A stretch of 64,000 nt of DNA from Atherix ibis (lineage: Eukaryota; Arthropoda; Insecta; Diptera; Athericidae). The position numbers and the translations under genes are program-made. Of this stretch, positions 12,299-23,288 are shown one piece after another. The stretch spans positions 28,532,167 through 28,596,166 of the forward strand of contig OY282610.1 of assembly GCA_958298945.1 (NCBI GenBank), written 5' to 3'. A model generated the notes under the pieces. That model did no database searches. It worked only from the letters and a program-made list of their open reading frames with translations, and had not been told where the DNA came from. Every line of letters begins with the position of its first letter. Positions within the stretch are counted from its first letter, which is position 1.

Positions 12299-12345
12299 TA
12301 AACGTTAAACTGTCGACAAGATCATTAGAACGGAAGTTGATGCAG
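12299..12345 (+). other. Putative 47-bp micro-exon
   Basis: A possible acceptor (TTGCCATAG, AG at 12297-12298) and a near-consensus donor (GCAG followed by GTAAGT at 12346) bracket 47 bases of mixed composition containing GTCGAC. The polypyrimidine tract is weak and the first codon in one frame is a stop, so it would be non-coding if real. Confidence 0.2.
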
Positions 12346-12984
12346 GTAAGTTTCGCACGCTACTGCACCGCAGCATCAGGGGTTAAGTTATGCAATTCGG
12401 CACGTTGTTATTAGTTTCATTTTTTTTTTTATGATTCTTATTATTATTGCTGGTTGAGGCCCTTGCCCATACAATGCAAAATAATTGTGAATTATGCCAG
12501 CCTATTGTGAATTATTGATTAAAATTAGATTTATTTTTCTTTCTCGTAAATTTTTGCCTACTCTTTACACAACGCTAGGCTAATTTTGAAAATACTTTTT
12601 AAATTTATTATTTTTAGTTCACAATAAAAAGTTTTTCTTTATTTTTTTTTGTCGCAGTATCATAGTCGTTTTTTTTTACAAAAATTTAAAAATATTCATT
12701 TTGGAAAAGTCTTATTTGAGAATATAAAATTTTTATTAGCGGAACTGCTTTTGCCGGTGCAGCGAAAGCAATGAAATAAAAATGTTGTTTTGGTTTTGTA
12801 TGGTGTTAATGTAGTTAAAAATAATAATAATAATAATATATAAAGAGGGTAGCAAGAGGCACATAGTTTCAAAACCACCTTTACCATTGAGTTCATTTAT
12901 GGTGAATATCCCTAACGCAGATAATAGTAATATTGAGGCTTTTAGCGAACCTCAATATCACATTGGTAGTTGCTCCTACGTTTC

Positions 12985-13420
12985 ATCTAATTGCAGAGTA
13001 GATGCCTCTATGTTTCATCCTTTTCGGAGCAAAAACGCCAGATTGTTATGTCAGATTTGATCCTTTCCAATTTTTATACTTCCCTTCTCATTTCAAATTC
13101 TCTTCCCTTTACGTGGATGGTTTTTTTTCAGTTCAGCGATAAGCTTCATTTCTTGCTCGGTAGATTTGTCAATAAACAAATTTTTTCATATATGGGGCTT
13201 GAAAAACCCACGAGCAACTATAAAAAAGGCATTGTCTCCAAAAACATTGTTTGTCTGGTGTCTATTTTCGTCTAAAGGTATCACTGGTCCTTATTTGTTA
13301 GCAAATTATGAAGGATAGAGTGTAACCGTCAATTCTGAGCGCTATGACCATTAGATAAGTGACCCTTTTTGCCGAATTAAGCTCGTTGTCCCATATTTCT
13401 AAAATGGCAAACAATAAGCT
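12985..13420 (+). pseudogene. M1 family transposase remnant (central part)
   Basis: Across frames the region reads DKLHFLLGRFVNKQIFSYMG (family: DEAHFHLNGFVNKQNCRIWG), LEKPTSNYKKGIVSKN (ENPRVIIEKPLHP), VWCLFSSKGITGPYLLAN, then VTVNSERYDH-stop-ISDP at 13326-13370. These are the blocks between the first and second catalytic residues of an IS630-Tc1 transposase. The VTVNSERY sub-motif ties it to the copies at 25.9, 29.5, 38.4 and 49.7 kb. Both ends are missing; upstream and downstream sequence is AT-rich and unrecognised. Confidence 0.7.
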
Positions 13421-14029
13421 AAGCAAATGTTTTCAATAATATTTCAACTGTTTTACGCTAGGATCTGCCAAAGTCTACAAAACAAACCAAAGATTCGGCT
13501 ATAACTTTAAAATATTATATTTTTTTCAAACTTTTATTATATTTAAAGAAAAATTTTGACTTATTTTCTTTGTAATGTTATTATTTATTAAATTTGTTTC
13601 ATAAACCAACTGGCTAACTTGATAAAATTCATCTGAAAATTTACTCAAAATCTAACAGGACCTTATGAAAAAGTTATTTAAAAATAAAATAGGACATAAA
13701 AATAATTTGCTTCTCAAATTTATTTATGGAAATACTTTTAGCAATTTTTGGGGAGAGTATTTCCTCAAAAAAAAAATAATAAAAAAAAAACTTTTTGCGA
13801 GAAATCCTTACAGAAAATGCTTCTTAATATTTCTTTTGTTAGCATTCATTTGTTTAAAAGAAAAATCTGAGTCAACTGAAACCGTTTACAGAATATTAAT
13901 GCGATGTCAATCTGATAAGTCAGGGATAAGTGGAATAAAATATTAATTAATTGAATCAAAATTGATTTATATTTAAATATAGTCTTTTTTTAGTATATTA
14001 TACTTCGTTCAAGGATATTTCTACTTTTT
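13421..14029. other. No gene seen
   Basis: AT-rich. The 93-codon open frame at 13665-13946 is K/F-rich with long A runs and shows no family motif; judged fortuitous. Confidence 0.5.
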
Positions 14030-15130
14030 TATGCCGTCCGTGTAGTATGATTTGTCAAACTTTGCAAAATAGGCCTCAGTTTTGGGTATGACTTCAGAAT
14101 TGAAAACAAATTTCTTTCCAGGTAGTAATTTTTTCATATTTGGAAACAAGCAAAATTTGGAAGTAGCCACATTTGGTGAATATGATGGGTGGTAAAGGAG
14201 TTCAGAACATAATTTTACTAATTTTGTTGTTGTAATTGTCTATGAATGTGTAGGTGAATTGTAATAATGAAACAGAGCTGTTTTCTTTGCCAAATTATGG
14301 TCGTTTTGTGTTGATTTCATTTTTTAGCTGGTCTCATATCATTGTTCCTTTTTAAAGATAGTCGATGAAGATAATATCAAGTGCATCCCAGAAAATAATA
14401 GCAATTATCTTGTCGGCTGGAACCGTTTTAGCCTCCCGTTGGCGGACCTTTGGTAACGACGGCCATTGTTTTGACTGAACTTTGCTTTCTGGTGTGTATT
14501 TCATAAACAGGTATAAATCGATGCAAAAATTCATTGGATTACGCTTAAAAATATCCAAATATTCCATTGAAGTTGTTGTACGAACACATTTTAGCTCAGC
14601 TTTTATCTAACGTGGCACACAACTCACCTATAGCTTTCTCATACTCCACATTTCATTTAAGATATTGTCTACACGTTCTTATAAGATATTTACCATGTCA
14701 GCTATCTGATATACTTTTACTCGACGGTCTTTTAAAATAATATGATGGATGTTATTAGTAATTTCTTCAATGCTGACCTAAATTAGAGGTCCTCGGCGCT
14801 CAACATCATTGGTGCTTGTACAACCACAAGGATATTCAGTAAGCTATTTTTAGTCACTAAGCTACTTTTTAGTCATGGTATACGATGGAGAGGAGTCTCC
14901 ATAGTATTTTTCAAGTTTGGTTTTAGTTTCAGATATTGTTCCTTCCTCAAAAAAATACTGCCAAAATTAAACTATTGAACGGGAGTATATAAAATTTTTT
15001 GTGGCTTCTATTTAAGAATGTAAAATGATAAAAAGGATATAATTTTTTAAATATCAGCTACATTTTTACATTTATCATGGATTTTTCAGACTACCATCAT
15101 AAACCATATCTAAAAGAACTTCCATTATTT
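14030..15130 (-). mobile_element. Mariner element, near full length, heavily decayed
   Basis: Reading the minus strand from ~15000: EEGTISETKTKLEKYYGDSS and PSYTM (N-terminal HTH), TSTNDVERRGPLI, ITNNIHHIILKDRRVKVYQI (about 14720-14790), the frame 14567-14352 with LDIFKRNPMNFCIDLYLF, YTPESKVQSKQW, AKTVPADKIIAIIFWDALDI and IFIDYL, then a region corresponding to LFHHDNAPSHTS..YSPDLAPSDFFLFPNLKK (14130-14300), and ending EVIPKTEAYFAKFDKSYYTDGIKK near 14040. Order and spacing fit a ~340-residue mariner DD34D transposase. Many frameshifts and stops. A fragment of the same 5' region recurs at 19770-20090. Confidence 0.82.
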
Positions 15131-15439
15131 TTGTTGGTACGATAGAAATATCGATAAGGTAAGCTGATAAATAGGCTGTCATCTGTCAAAAATAATGTTC
15201 ACTCAAAATAATTTACTCGCCCTCGTAAAGCATTTCCAAATTATTCGAATTTATTTCAAAAAAAAAATCCGTAATTAGCAAAATGCATCGGAGCTATTTT
15301 ATGGTCAAAATTATATTAATATAATTTTATGGAGGGTAATTTCTGGCTCAATGGTTTTGATAGCAAGTAAAAAGTGGCGCTTTTGGAATGAGCCCACTTT
15401 ACAGTCAATGAACACCGTTACCGGGTCATCATCAACAAG

Positions 15440-16030
15440 TTTTTCTTTTGAAAACATGGAAGACCCACGATGGCTTCGGTATCGTCGATTTATATTTATT
15501 CAGAAATGAGGCTGTACTTCACGTTACAGTCAAGGCGTACCAGTACCAAGCCTGGTCCACTTTTTTTGTAAAAGAACACCATTATCGGGCTATGATCAAA
15601 GATTATTTGCCTGGCAACATGGAAGCTCCACGCTGCTGGCAGTATCTTCGATCCCTGCTTCTTCTGAAATGAGACCGAAGCTGTACGTTACACCAAGCGG
15701 GTATCGTTACCGGGGCATTATCAACGAGTATTTCTTTGAAGAGGTGGAAGACTTATGCTGGTGGTGATATCGTCCATCCCTGCTATCGTTCCGACTTGAG
15801 GCCGAAGCTTAAGTTGAAGTTATAGAACACCATTACTGAGATTTTTGTTTGTTTGTAAAATTGAAAAAAATTGCTGGCGTTGGTATCGTCGATCTTTAGT
15901 TCTTCTGAAATAAGACCGGAGCCGATGTAGGTATTGCCAGTTCTTATTTCTTCTGAAATAAGACCGGAGCTAGCCTTAGTTTACTCTAATTACCGGGCAA
16001 TGTTCTACTAATATTTATATGAAAACATGG
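15440..16030 (+). repeat. Tandemly amplified transposase segment (about 115-160 bp units)
   Basis: Units share GAAATGAGACCGAAGCTG..TACCGGG-ATTATCAACGAGTATTTCTTTGAAAACATGGAAGAC with unit anchors near 15499, 15660, 15788, 15901 and 15951. In frame they read roughly NEAE..VTVKGYRYRAMINEYFFENMED, which matches the segment of IS630-Tc1 transposases between GPYFFENEAG and the second catalytic D (VTVNGERYRxMI..F..PEL..). So one ~45-codon piece of a transposase gene has been duplicated in tandem. Copy B shows the same array. Confidence 0.55.
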
Positions 16031-16139
16031 AAGACTCAGGTGAACATATGATACCAGCAGAAGGCGCTACTACCTATCCATCTCACGAAACTAGGTATTA
16101 ATTTTGGAGTCCAATCAACAATGGACTTGTAAATCGTCT

Positions 16140-16345
16140 TCAAAAATACTGCAATTTGAAGCCGCTCGATTATTTCTTTTGAGAAACGTTGGTGTATGCT
16201 GACAAACCCGCAATAATCGATGTCTTAAAAGCCAACATTAAGTGGGTTATGGCGAAGGTACAGGCGGTCAAAAATTGGGCCGATCAGATGAGCTTCATGA
16301 AGAACATCCAATGTAGTCATAAGCCCGAAATCATGTTCGAAACTA
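16140..16345 (+). pseudogene. IS630-Tc1-type transposase, C-terminal remnant
   Basis: The reading LKPLDYFF-stop-ETLVYADKPA, then VLKANIKWVMAKVQAVKNWA and later HKPEIMFETNGK, matches the end of IS630-Tc1 transposases, which usually run CDLTPLDYFLWGY..VYADKPATI..L..NI..V......V..NW..R......HL.EIIF. The catalytic part is missing here. A stop replaces the Trp of the FLWGY motif. The same segment occurs inverted at 62838-63086 with a few substitutions, as part of the duplicated block. Dead fragment; no function expected. Confidence 0.75.
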
Positions 16346-16497
16346 ATGGAAAAATATTTTGTTTTAAAAAATTATTAAAATTACGTGTGACTTTTTAATC
16401 TGCAATATTTTCGGCACTCACAAATAAACCAAAATTCTATCACAGTTTTATTACTGACATAAATTATTCATAGACTTTCTTCGATATTCACAAAATA

Positions 16498-17665
16498 CGA
16501 GGGTCGTTCAATAAGTCCTTAGAAAATCCGAGGAATTGCGCTCGTAGTGTCGGTAAAGATTTTTTTTTTGTAAGGCTGTCATCAAACATCTCCATTTGAA
16601 AGGCTTAAGCCCGAAAGAAATCAAAGCCGAGTTGGATGCAGTTCATGGCACATCTGCACCTGTGTTTGCGACGGTTTACAATTGGGTGAATGAATTTAAA
16701 CGTGGCCGTTCATCCACAAAAGATGAACATCGTTCAGGACGCCCAGTTGAGGTGTCTACTCATGAAATCATCGACAAAATCCACGATCTGATTTTGAACG
16801 ATCGGCGAATTAAAGTGCGCAAATTATTTGAGGCCACGGGCATATCACAAGGTACAGTCGCTTCAATTTTGCATGAAAAATTGTCTGTGAAAAAAATTTC
16901 GGCAAGATGGGTGCCGCGTTTGCTCTCAGAGGAGAATAAGCGCAATCGTGTAGTGGACTCTGAGGCTATGTTGGCACTCTTTCATCGCAATCCTGCCGAA
17001 TTCCTTCGTCGATATGTCACTGTAGACAAAACCTGGATACACTACTACACTCCAGAAATGAAGAGACAGTCATCACAGTGGATTTTCAAGGATGAACGGG
17101 CTCCGAAGAAGGCAAAAACTGTGCCATCGGCCGGCAAGGTGATGGCCACGGTCTTTTGGGATTCGCAGGGCATCATTTCTATCGACTACTTGGAAAAAGG
17201 AAAAACAATAACAGGAGCGTATTACGCATCGTTATTGCAATGGTTGAGCGAGGAAATCAAAGAGAAACGGCCCCATCTGAAGAAGAAAAAAATCCTCTTG
17301 CATCAGGACAATGCGCGTGTGCACACCTCGCTGTTTACATGGCCAAAATTGTGGAATTGAGAATGGAATTGTTGCAGCATCCCGCTTATTCACCAGATTT
17401 GGCTCCGAGTGACTAGTTTCTTTTCGCCAATCTGAAGAAATGGCTTGGCGGACGACGGTTCACTTCCAACGAGGACGTCATTGCTCAAACGGATGAGTAT
17501 TTTGCAGAACTTCCGAAATCCTATTTTTTGGACGGGATAAAAATTTTGGAAAAACGGTTGGAAATGTGTACAGAGCTAAAAGAAGATTATGTTGAAAAAT
17601 AAAATTTTTTTTTTTAAAAACAGTTTTTTTCTATCTTTTTCTAAAAACTAATTGAACGACCCGCG
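16498..17665 (+). mobile_element. Mariner element, 1168 bp, near-complete with TIRs and TA target duplication
   Basis: Terminal inverted repeats are visible: the left begins CGAGGGTCGTTCAATAAG at 16498, and the right end (to 17665) reads CGCGGGTCGTTCAATTAG in reverse. Both ends are flanked by TA (16496-16497, 17666-17667). It carries a broken DD34D transposase. It sits inside copy A of an inverted duplication whose other copy (near 62690) lacks it, which confirms the boundaries. It is shorter than the usual ~1.3 kb because the start of the gene is missing. Confidence 0.93.
16557..17602 (+). pseudogene. Mariner transposase (DD34D), 5'-deleted, frameshifted, one premature stop
   Basis: The enzyme would cut and rejoin element ends at TA dinucleotides. 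The frame reads AVIKHLHLKGLSPKEIKAEL (N-terminal helix-turn-helix), then GRPVEV, the WVPRLL linker, the first catalytic D in TVDKTWIHYY, VFWDSQGI, IDYLEKGKTI and the second D in LHQDNARVH. A frameshift at about 17330-17345 moves the frame; it resumes with AYSPDLAPSD (third catalytic D), followed at once by TAG (17414-17416) where the family has Tyr, and then runs to a normal end DYVEK-stop at 17600. There is no in-frame ATG: a stop at 16554 precedes the first recognisable residues, so the true start is deleted. All three catalytic Asp codons remain, yet the copy cannot make a full protein. Confidence 0.93.
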
Positions 17666-18590
17666 TATCTTATTTATAGTGAATAAATTGAAAATGACCA
17701 AAACCATTAACTTGAAGCTTTTAGGCAAAATTGAAAATATCCTAATTGAAACTTTTGACAATAAAAATAATTAAATAATTTGGCAAAAAAATTGTATTCT
17801 TAGCCATTCGTGACGTAATTTTTAATCATGACAAAATTCTTAAAAGGATTTTCACCATTTTTCGAAATGAGTCTATTTAATGGCAAATTAATTTTTCACA
17901 AGTAAATCGAAATGAATCTATTTAATGGCAAATTAATTTCATGTGCAATTTGTGATAGCTTTGTTCAAATATAATCGCACTCATGTTAATGTAAATATTT
18001 AGAATTTTATTTCGTTTGGATACATTTGCGAAAGTTCTTACGAGTGCGTATATGCTAAGTGAATAAACAAAAGCTGAGTAGTCAGTCCATCAGTTATGTT
18101 AGTTAGTCATTCACACAATAATTCCATATTGATAAGACAATTTGCGTTTCATTTACAATATTATAAATAAGATATCGTATTGATTTTTCTACAAATAGTA
18201 TAAATAAACAGAAAATTGTATCAAAGCATTTGTCATAATAAAAATTTCGTTAATTAAGAAAACCAATTAGTTTCTTTGCTATAAACTATTCTGATTTAAA
18301 GTCAACTGTTTTGTTTAGTTAAGGTTCTTTTAAAACTATTACCTAAAAGATAAATAAACTGACTTCGCTCTGCAATTAGTACGAGTATTTGAAGGAAGAA
18401 AGTGATACTCAATCTGTGAGTTGCCCATAATTTGGGTTCCATAGTCTTTAAGAGGCCTGAACGCAATATAATTTCTTTGTCTTAATTTTTCATTAAAAAA
18501 ATAATCAAATTTAAAATGTTTGGGTTATTTGAAGTACAGCGTCTATAAATTATAAATTTTTCTCTAGGGTCAACAGTTACGTCATTTATA

Positions 18591-19769
18591 TTTTTAATAT
18601 AAGAGGTGCCAATTGAGAGGATTTTTTTTTCCAAACTACAAAAATTATCATTAATTTTCTGTTCAAAGCAAGAAAACGAAATCATTTAAATATGTTACAT
18701 ATGACCAGTAGTGCTGTTAACTTAAATATCAGAAATATTTAATTGTAATTAATTTTGTATTTTTAACAATTTCTATTTGAATTAATTAACCACTTCTAAT
18801 AAAAAAAACACTTCTATAATATGTCGAAAAAATCATAAAAATAGAATAATTACAATTATAGCTAATCTAACACTTCAAATATATTAGTTGTGTACGAGAA
18901 TATGGAAAAATCATTAAAAAATAACTAAATAAGAGAAATGATCTAAAGTGAAGGCCAGCGTATAGTAAATGAAGAAAATTATCTGTGGTAGAAGATCATT
19001 TAAACAATTGCCAACAAAGTTTTATGAGAATTCAATTTTGCAATTAAATATTTCTGCAATTAAATTATATATTTAAAAAAAAATTAAAAAAAAAACAAAA
19101 GTTTAATTAATTAATTTATTAAATAAAAAAAGAGTTTTTGTCTACAATTTTATTTTATCGTTATAAGAACATGGACATCTATTAATTTATTTCCACTTCA
19201 TATCTAATATAGGTAAAAGTTCATCTATTATTAAAGTGCATAGAAAAGATACATTACGTGTACTATGCAGGTGCAAATAAGCTCCTCTCTTTATACAATA
19301 ACTAAATAGTTCTCAGTACTTAAAAATATAAGACGTTATTTTTGAAAGTGGTAAAGTCCACTTGAAGGGTTTGCGTTTCGATCAATTTTAAAAATATTTC
19401 GGTTTATGTTCTAAATACTACAAAGCTGTTAAATTTAATTATACAAAAATAATTAATACAATTGTGAAAGAAAATAAACGCTATTTTTATAGCTACTATG
19501 AAATATAACAAATTATAAAAAATTAAAACAAAAGCAAATTTCAAATTATATTTTCTTATAAAAGAAGTTCACTTTTCCTAAAAAGAGTTTTTAAGGTAAA
19601 AAATAATAACAACAATTTATATATGTAATTACACGAAGACAACTCGTCGAAAAAGTTCTTGGCATTTTTTGAGTAAAATACAGACGTTGAAATCGAAGTG
19701 TTAAAGTTAATTTATTCACACCAAATATTCTTCGTTATTATTGATAATGTTTCGTTATTGGTGATCTTA
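18591..19769. other. No gene seen: AT-rich sequence
   Basis: No motif, repeat or open frame of interest recognised between the end of inverted-duplication copy A and the mariner fragment at 19770. Confidence 0.5.
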
Positions 19770-20090
19770 CAACCTACAAGGATATTCACTAAACTACTTT
19801 TTAGCCTTGGCATACGATGGTGAGGAGGTCCTATAGTATTTTAAGATTTGGGTTCGGTTTCAGATATTGTTCCGCCCTCAAAAAAAATTTATTATTAATA
19901 CGCGAAATTCGCTTTTTCGAATGGCTGTCAAAATTAAACATATGAACGGAAGTTTATGAAATTTTTTGTGGCGTTTAATTAAGAATGTAAAATGGTAAAA
20001 AAGATATTATTTTGGCAATATCAGCTACAATTTTTGCATTTATCATGGACTTTTCAAACTGCTCTCATAAACCATATCTAAAAGAATTTG
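19770..20090 (-). mobile_element. Mariner 5' fragment, related to 14830-15130
   Basis: Nucleotide similarity to 14830-15130 is clear over ~280 bp (ACAAGGATATTCA, ATACGATGG, CAGATATTGTTCC, ATTTTTTGTGGC, CATAAACCATATCTAAAAGA). It covers the 5' untranslated part and the N-terminus of the transposase. This copy carries extra sequence at 19885-19925 absent from the other. It joins directly to a different mariner at ~20092. Confidence 0.7.
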
Positions 20091-20091
20091 T

Positions 20092-20650
20092 CCATATAGA
20101 AGCAGCTCATAATAGATAATTCCTTTCCAGTTTAAGCAAATGAACAGCAAATCCTTCCTAGCCATTAGCCCTGGTTTGGCCACCGTTTGAACCGTTTCAT
20201 CGCACTTTGACCACGATCGTTTTCGTACAATATTATCGTATATAATCTATTTTCCCCGAAATTGACATATAAGAAATAGGTCGATTTCGTTCCGTTTGGC
20301 CAAGGCTTCGCAGATGGAAATTCGATCCGTCATATTTTTTTGCGTCAATTCCTGTGGCACCCAAACATGGCGCTTTTTTGAGAATCTAGCTTTATGTTTT
20401 GTGGTCTATCTTTAGCTAATGGGCGATGCTACGACATGTCGGTCCAATTCAATCATTTGCATATGAATTTATCGACATTTTCGACGACAGGCTTACCTTT
20501 GCAAGGTGTAACTTTAACATCGAAAATACCGAAACGAAATCGACGGAACCAAAATTCCACATAATAAGCTGTGACAGTTTTGGGACCATAAGCACCATTC
20601 ACTATTTCAGCTCACTGGCTTGCATTTGCGCCTTTATCAAAACAAAATTG
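20092..20650 (-). pseudogene. Mariner transposase, N-terminal two thirds, minus strand
   Basis: The minus strand reads VNGAYGPKTVTAYYVEFWFR, RFRFGIFDVKVTPCKGKPVV, ENVDKFI, then decayed DRHV..PLAKDRPQNIK, IYDNIVRKRSW-like sequence at ~20200-20290, and KGIIYYELL-like sequence near 20100. These match the mariner type with FRSGNFDVKD..GRPVVENVDKI, where the first catalytic Asp lies in VTGDEKW. The C-terminal third, with the second and third Asp, is missing at the junction with the 19770-20090 fragment. Frames are broken several times. Confidence 0.8.
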
Positions 20651-20659
20651 TAAAATATT

Positions 20660-21140
20660 TTCTCTTTAACTTCCAACAACTGAATCGACAATCAAAAATC
20701 TATAAAAAAAAAAATTTTAAGTACGGAATGTCACTTCTCCAAGGAGCACTTGAATATTGGCCAGGACTACGTTTTTAGTGATCCATGCGTGAGGTACAAT
20801 TTTGAACCAATTTTTCGAGCATCTAGGCTGCAAGTAACGCTGGTTTATTGACGCTGTTCGAAGACCCACTCAGCGAAGCAAATTGTCGCCTTGGTAGGTC
20901 ATTCGACGCTTCGGCAGGTCGTTCAGCTTCAGTTCTTGGACGAGCTGTATTTGATTGGCTTTCAGACTAAGATCCTTGCGTAAAATCGTCCACAAAGTCG
21001 AGTAACACAATCCGAATTGCTGTGAACGGCGATGGATGGACAAATCACGGTCTTCACCAATACTGGACGATACGTCGGCAATTTGACGCTATTAGAAATC
21101 AAACCCACAAACCCGTGTGCGTAGAGTGCGCGAAAAAATG
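20660..21140 (-). pseudogene. IS630-Tc1-type transposase N-terminal remnant, minus strand
   Basis: From about 21050 downward the minus strand reads DLSIHRRSQQFGLCYSTLWT, ILRKDLSLKANQIQLVQELK, LNDLPKRR, matching SLRRRSQELGLS.TSLWRILRKDLGLKAYKIQLVQELKP of this superfamily. Later parts (about 20760-20830) are only weakly recognisable. Related at the nucleotide level to the plus-strand copy at 10376-11300 (for example CCCGTGTGCGTAGAGTGCG against CCCGTATGCGTAGAGTACG). Confidence 0.75.
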
Positions 21141-21207
21141 CGTTTCGTGCGCTGTACGCACACGGGTTGGTGGTTTGATGTCAGATAACGTCAAATTTCT
21201 GCGAAAT
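21075..21207. repeat. Long imperfect palindrome inside a transposase remnant
   Basis: Arms of about 63 bp (21075-21137 and 21143-21207) face each other across a ~5-bp loop. The inner 37 bp includes CCCGTGTGCGTA / TACGCACACGGG with few mismatches; outer parts are more diverged. The left arm is part of the transposase gene, so the right arm is an inverted copy of it. Confidence 0.8.
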
Positions 21208-22449
21208 TTTGACACTACGTATATGACTTCGAAGTGCGCGAAACACATTTTGCACAGATCACAAATTTTGATAATTAAATTTAATAATTTGTAAGTCTTG
21301 TTCGGATGTAAGTCTTTCCATGATAAAATGGCAATGCTAATTATGCATTTTTGACATTGATACACGTTATGTTTTATGTGTAATCTGTCAAAAATAAAAA
21401 CATGAAAAATCAAGCAGCAAAAAAACCACCCTGTACAACTACAAAATTTAAACAAGATCTAATTCGATAGTTTTGTGCATTCCTATAAGACTCTGGCGGT
21501 TTTTAAATTTGAACAGAATTTTGCAGCGAAAATAATGGATTGGCTATTAAATAAAGAAGAAAAAATCCACAACGGAATGAAGATGATAAAAATTTAGTAA
21601 AAAAAGAGAACAAACTATGATAATCAGGAGAGGAAAATTATCATCATTGTCAGTTGATTTAATATTTTTAATAGAATGCTTAGATAGTATGGGAAAGAAG
21701 AGGAAGGCAACAACAATAATAAAAAAATCAGAGAACAATAAAGGAAGAGAAATAGAAGCAAAAGTTACGAGTAACTACACAAAACATGTCTCTCCGCGCC
21801 CATACACAAAATACGAATAATTCAAGTTACACAGGTAAATCTGCGGAAGTGGATGATTTTGACATTTGTTTTTCCATTCTTCCGTTCTGTAGTTTTTTTC
21901 TCAGCATGTACTCACTCATCGTATGTTAATATTATTTTTTTAATTTCTTTTTTCTCTTCCAACAATTAGTTATATTTTTTTTTTGGTTTTTTCTTCTCTT
22001 ATTATTATTTGCAGTTTTTTCTTATTGGTTGTAATTGTTTTTATTAAAAAAAAATGTTTCATTGTGAAAAATCTTTTATTTAGTCTTTGTTTTCTTTTTG
22101 TTTTCAATAAATATGTTATTCACTTATAAATATTGTATAAGAATATGTACATCTGCATGTGTACATATACATGCATAAATGATAATTACTTTTCCGTAAG
22201 CTGAGAAAATATACTTTGAATTTTTTTTTTTTTTGCAAACTTATAGCATTGAAACTTTATAGAAAATACGAAATTTGAAGGGTTGTTTTTCCATAGGTAC
22301 GGCTAATATTTGACAGCCTATCAATTCGACGTTTCAAATTATGGCGCTGTTTTTTTTTATAAGTTTGTATTTTGTATTATAACCACTTTTTAATCATGAG
22401 GAACTATTCAATTTAACAATCCGTTGAGCTAGTTTATTATAAATTTAAA
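21208..22449. other. No gene seen: AT-rich with short TG/CA words
   Basis: Contains TGTACATCTGCATGTGTACA near 22146 and homopolymer runs. AGGGTTGTTTTTCCATAGGT at 22280 may be a decayed transposon end for the element read at 22450-23200, but no partner was found. Confidence 0.45.
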
Positions 22450-23200
22450 AAAAAAATTGTGCTCTAGTCGCCGGACGTTCCGTGAGCAGCGCGAATTTTA
22501 TAGTCCTCGGTTGAACGAAAATATTGCGGCTGTGGCTCAAATTATGCATAAAGTCCATAACCTATAAATTTAATGTCGTTCACAAGAATTAGGGCTTTGT
22601 GTGACTTGAACTTGGAGAATATTGCACAACGACTTGTGTCTACATCCATACAAGATTCAATTAACTCAAGAACTAAGGTCACAAGACCATAAAAAGCGTC
22701 GGGCATTCCTAGATTTGGTAAAAAAAAATTATATCTGGCTGAATGGCAATGTAAACAAGCAAAATGATCGGATTTGGAATGAAAAGCAACCATAACAGTT
22801 CCAAGAGCTTCCTTTGCATCCAGAAAAACTTACTGCCTGGTGTTGATCTTGGACGGGTGGCATTATCGAGAGGTATCGAGCGATGACATTACTTTTCTCT
22901 GCTCTCAATTGGCCGATATGGACTTGAAAAATAGCTGGTTCTAACAGAACGGAGTGCAATTTACCGCACAGCAGTTTAAATAAGGGACTTATTGCAGACG
23001 AAGGTTCCACTTCGCGGTTATTCGAGACATGCTTAAGTCAGCTGGCCGCCAATATCGGTCAGTATAACGCCATTAGACTTGTTTCTATGGGGCTGCCTCA
23101 AGGGTTAGCAGGCATGAGATCAATGAGAGTTACATTAACCAATTAAACCGAAGGCCTACCATCGAATTGACTACGTACATTCAGAACGCCTCGCTTATTT
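22450..23200 (+). pseudogene. IS630-Tc1-type transposase, near full length, decayed
   Basis: The reading contains LNENIAAVAQIMHK, CRSQELGLCVT-stop-TWRILHN and DLCLHPYKIQLTQELRSQDH, KKRRAFLDLV, WLNGNVNKQNDRIWNEKQP (first catalytic region replaced), LPLHPEKLTAWC and TGGIIERY, a decayed catalytic centre near 22940, and WPPISVSITPLDLFLWGCLK near 23045-23095. This is the standard order for the ~340-residue transposases of the WFQQDGATCHTA type. Stops and frameshifts throughout. The element end next to 23288 could not be placed. Confidence 0.82.
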
Positions 23201-23288
23201 AACAAATTTAATAAGTGTCATGAAATTATAATTTAAAAAAATAGATTTAAATTTTTAATAAAAGGCGAAAAATGTTATTTTATAAATA

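Larger units (their letters stand above)
15270..18590. repeat. Large inverted duplication, copy A
   Basis: This block matches 61780-64000 in inverted orientation along its length, at both coding-remnant and AT-rich sections (for example the segments at 18340-18570 and 61790-62040). It contains tandemly repeated transposase segments (15440-16030), a transposase C-terminus (16140-16345) and the mariner 16498-17665, which is absent from copy B. The outer end at ~18590 is where similarity stops. The end near 15270 is a lower bound because copy B runs off the window. Confidence 0.85.

Noticed and set aside
16596..17360. Mariner transposase starting at 16596
   Set aside because: That position is TTG, not ATG, and recognisable family residues continue upstream to ~16572, so the real start is deleted rather than at this codon.
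18060..18130. Promoter at AGTCAGTCCATCAGTTATG in inverted-duplication copy A
   Set aside because: Initiator-like words only, no DPE, TATA or pause motif, and the stretch is part of a decayed duplicated repeat block.
21099..21455. 118-residue minus-strand open frame
   Set aside because: Spans a palindrome and transposase debris; no family match or start context.
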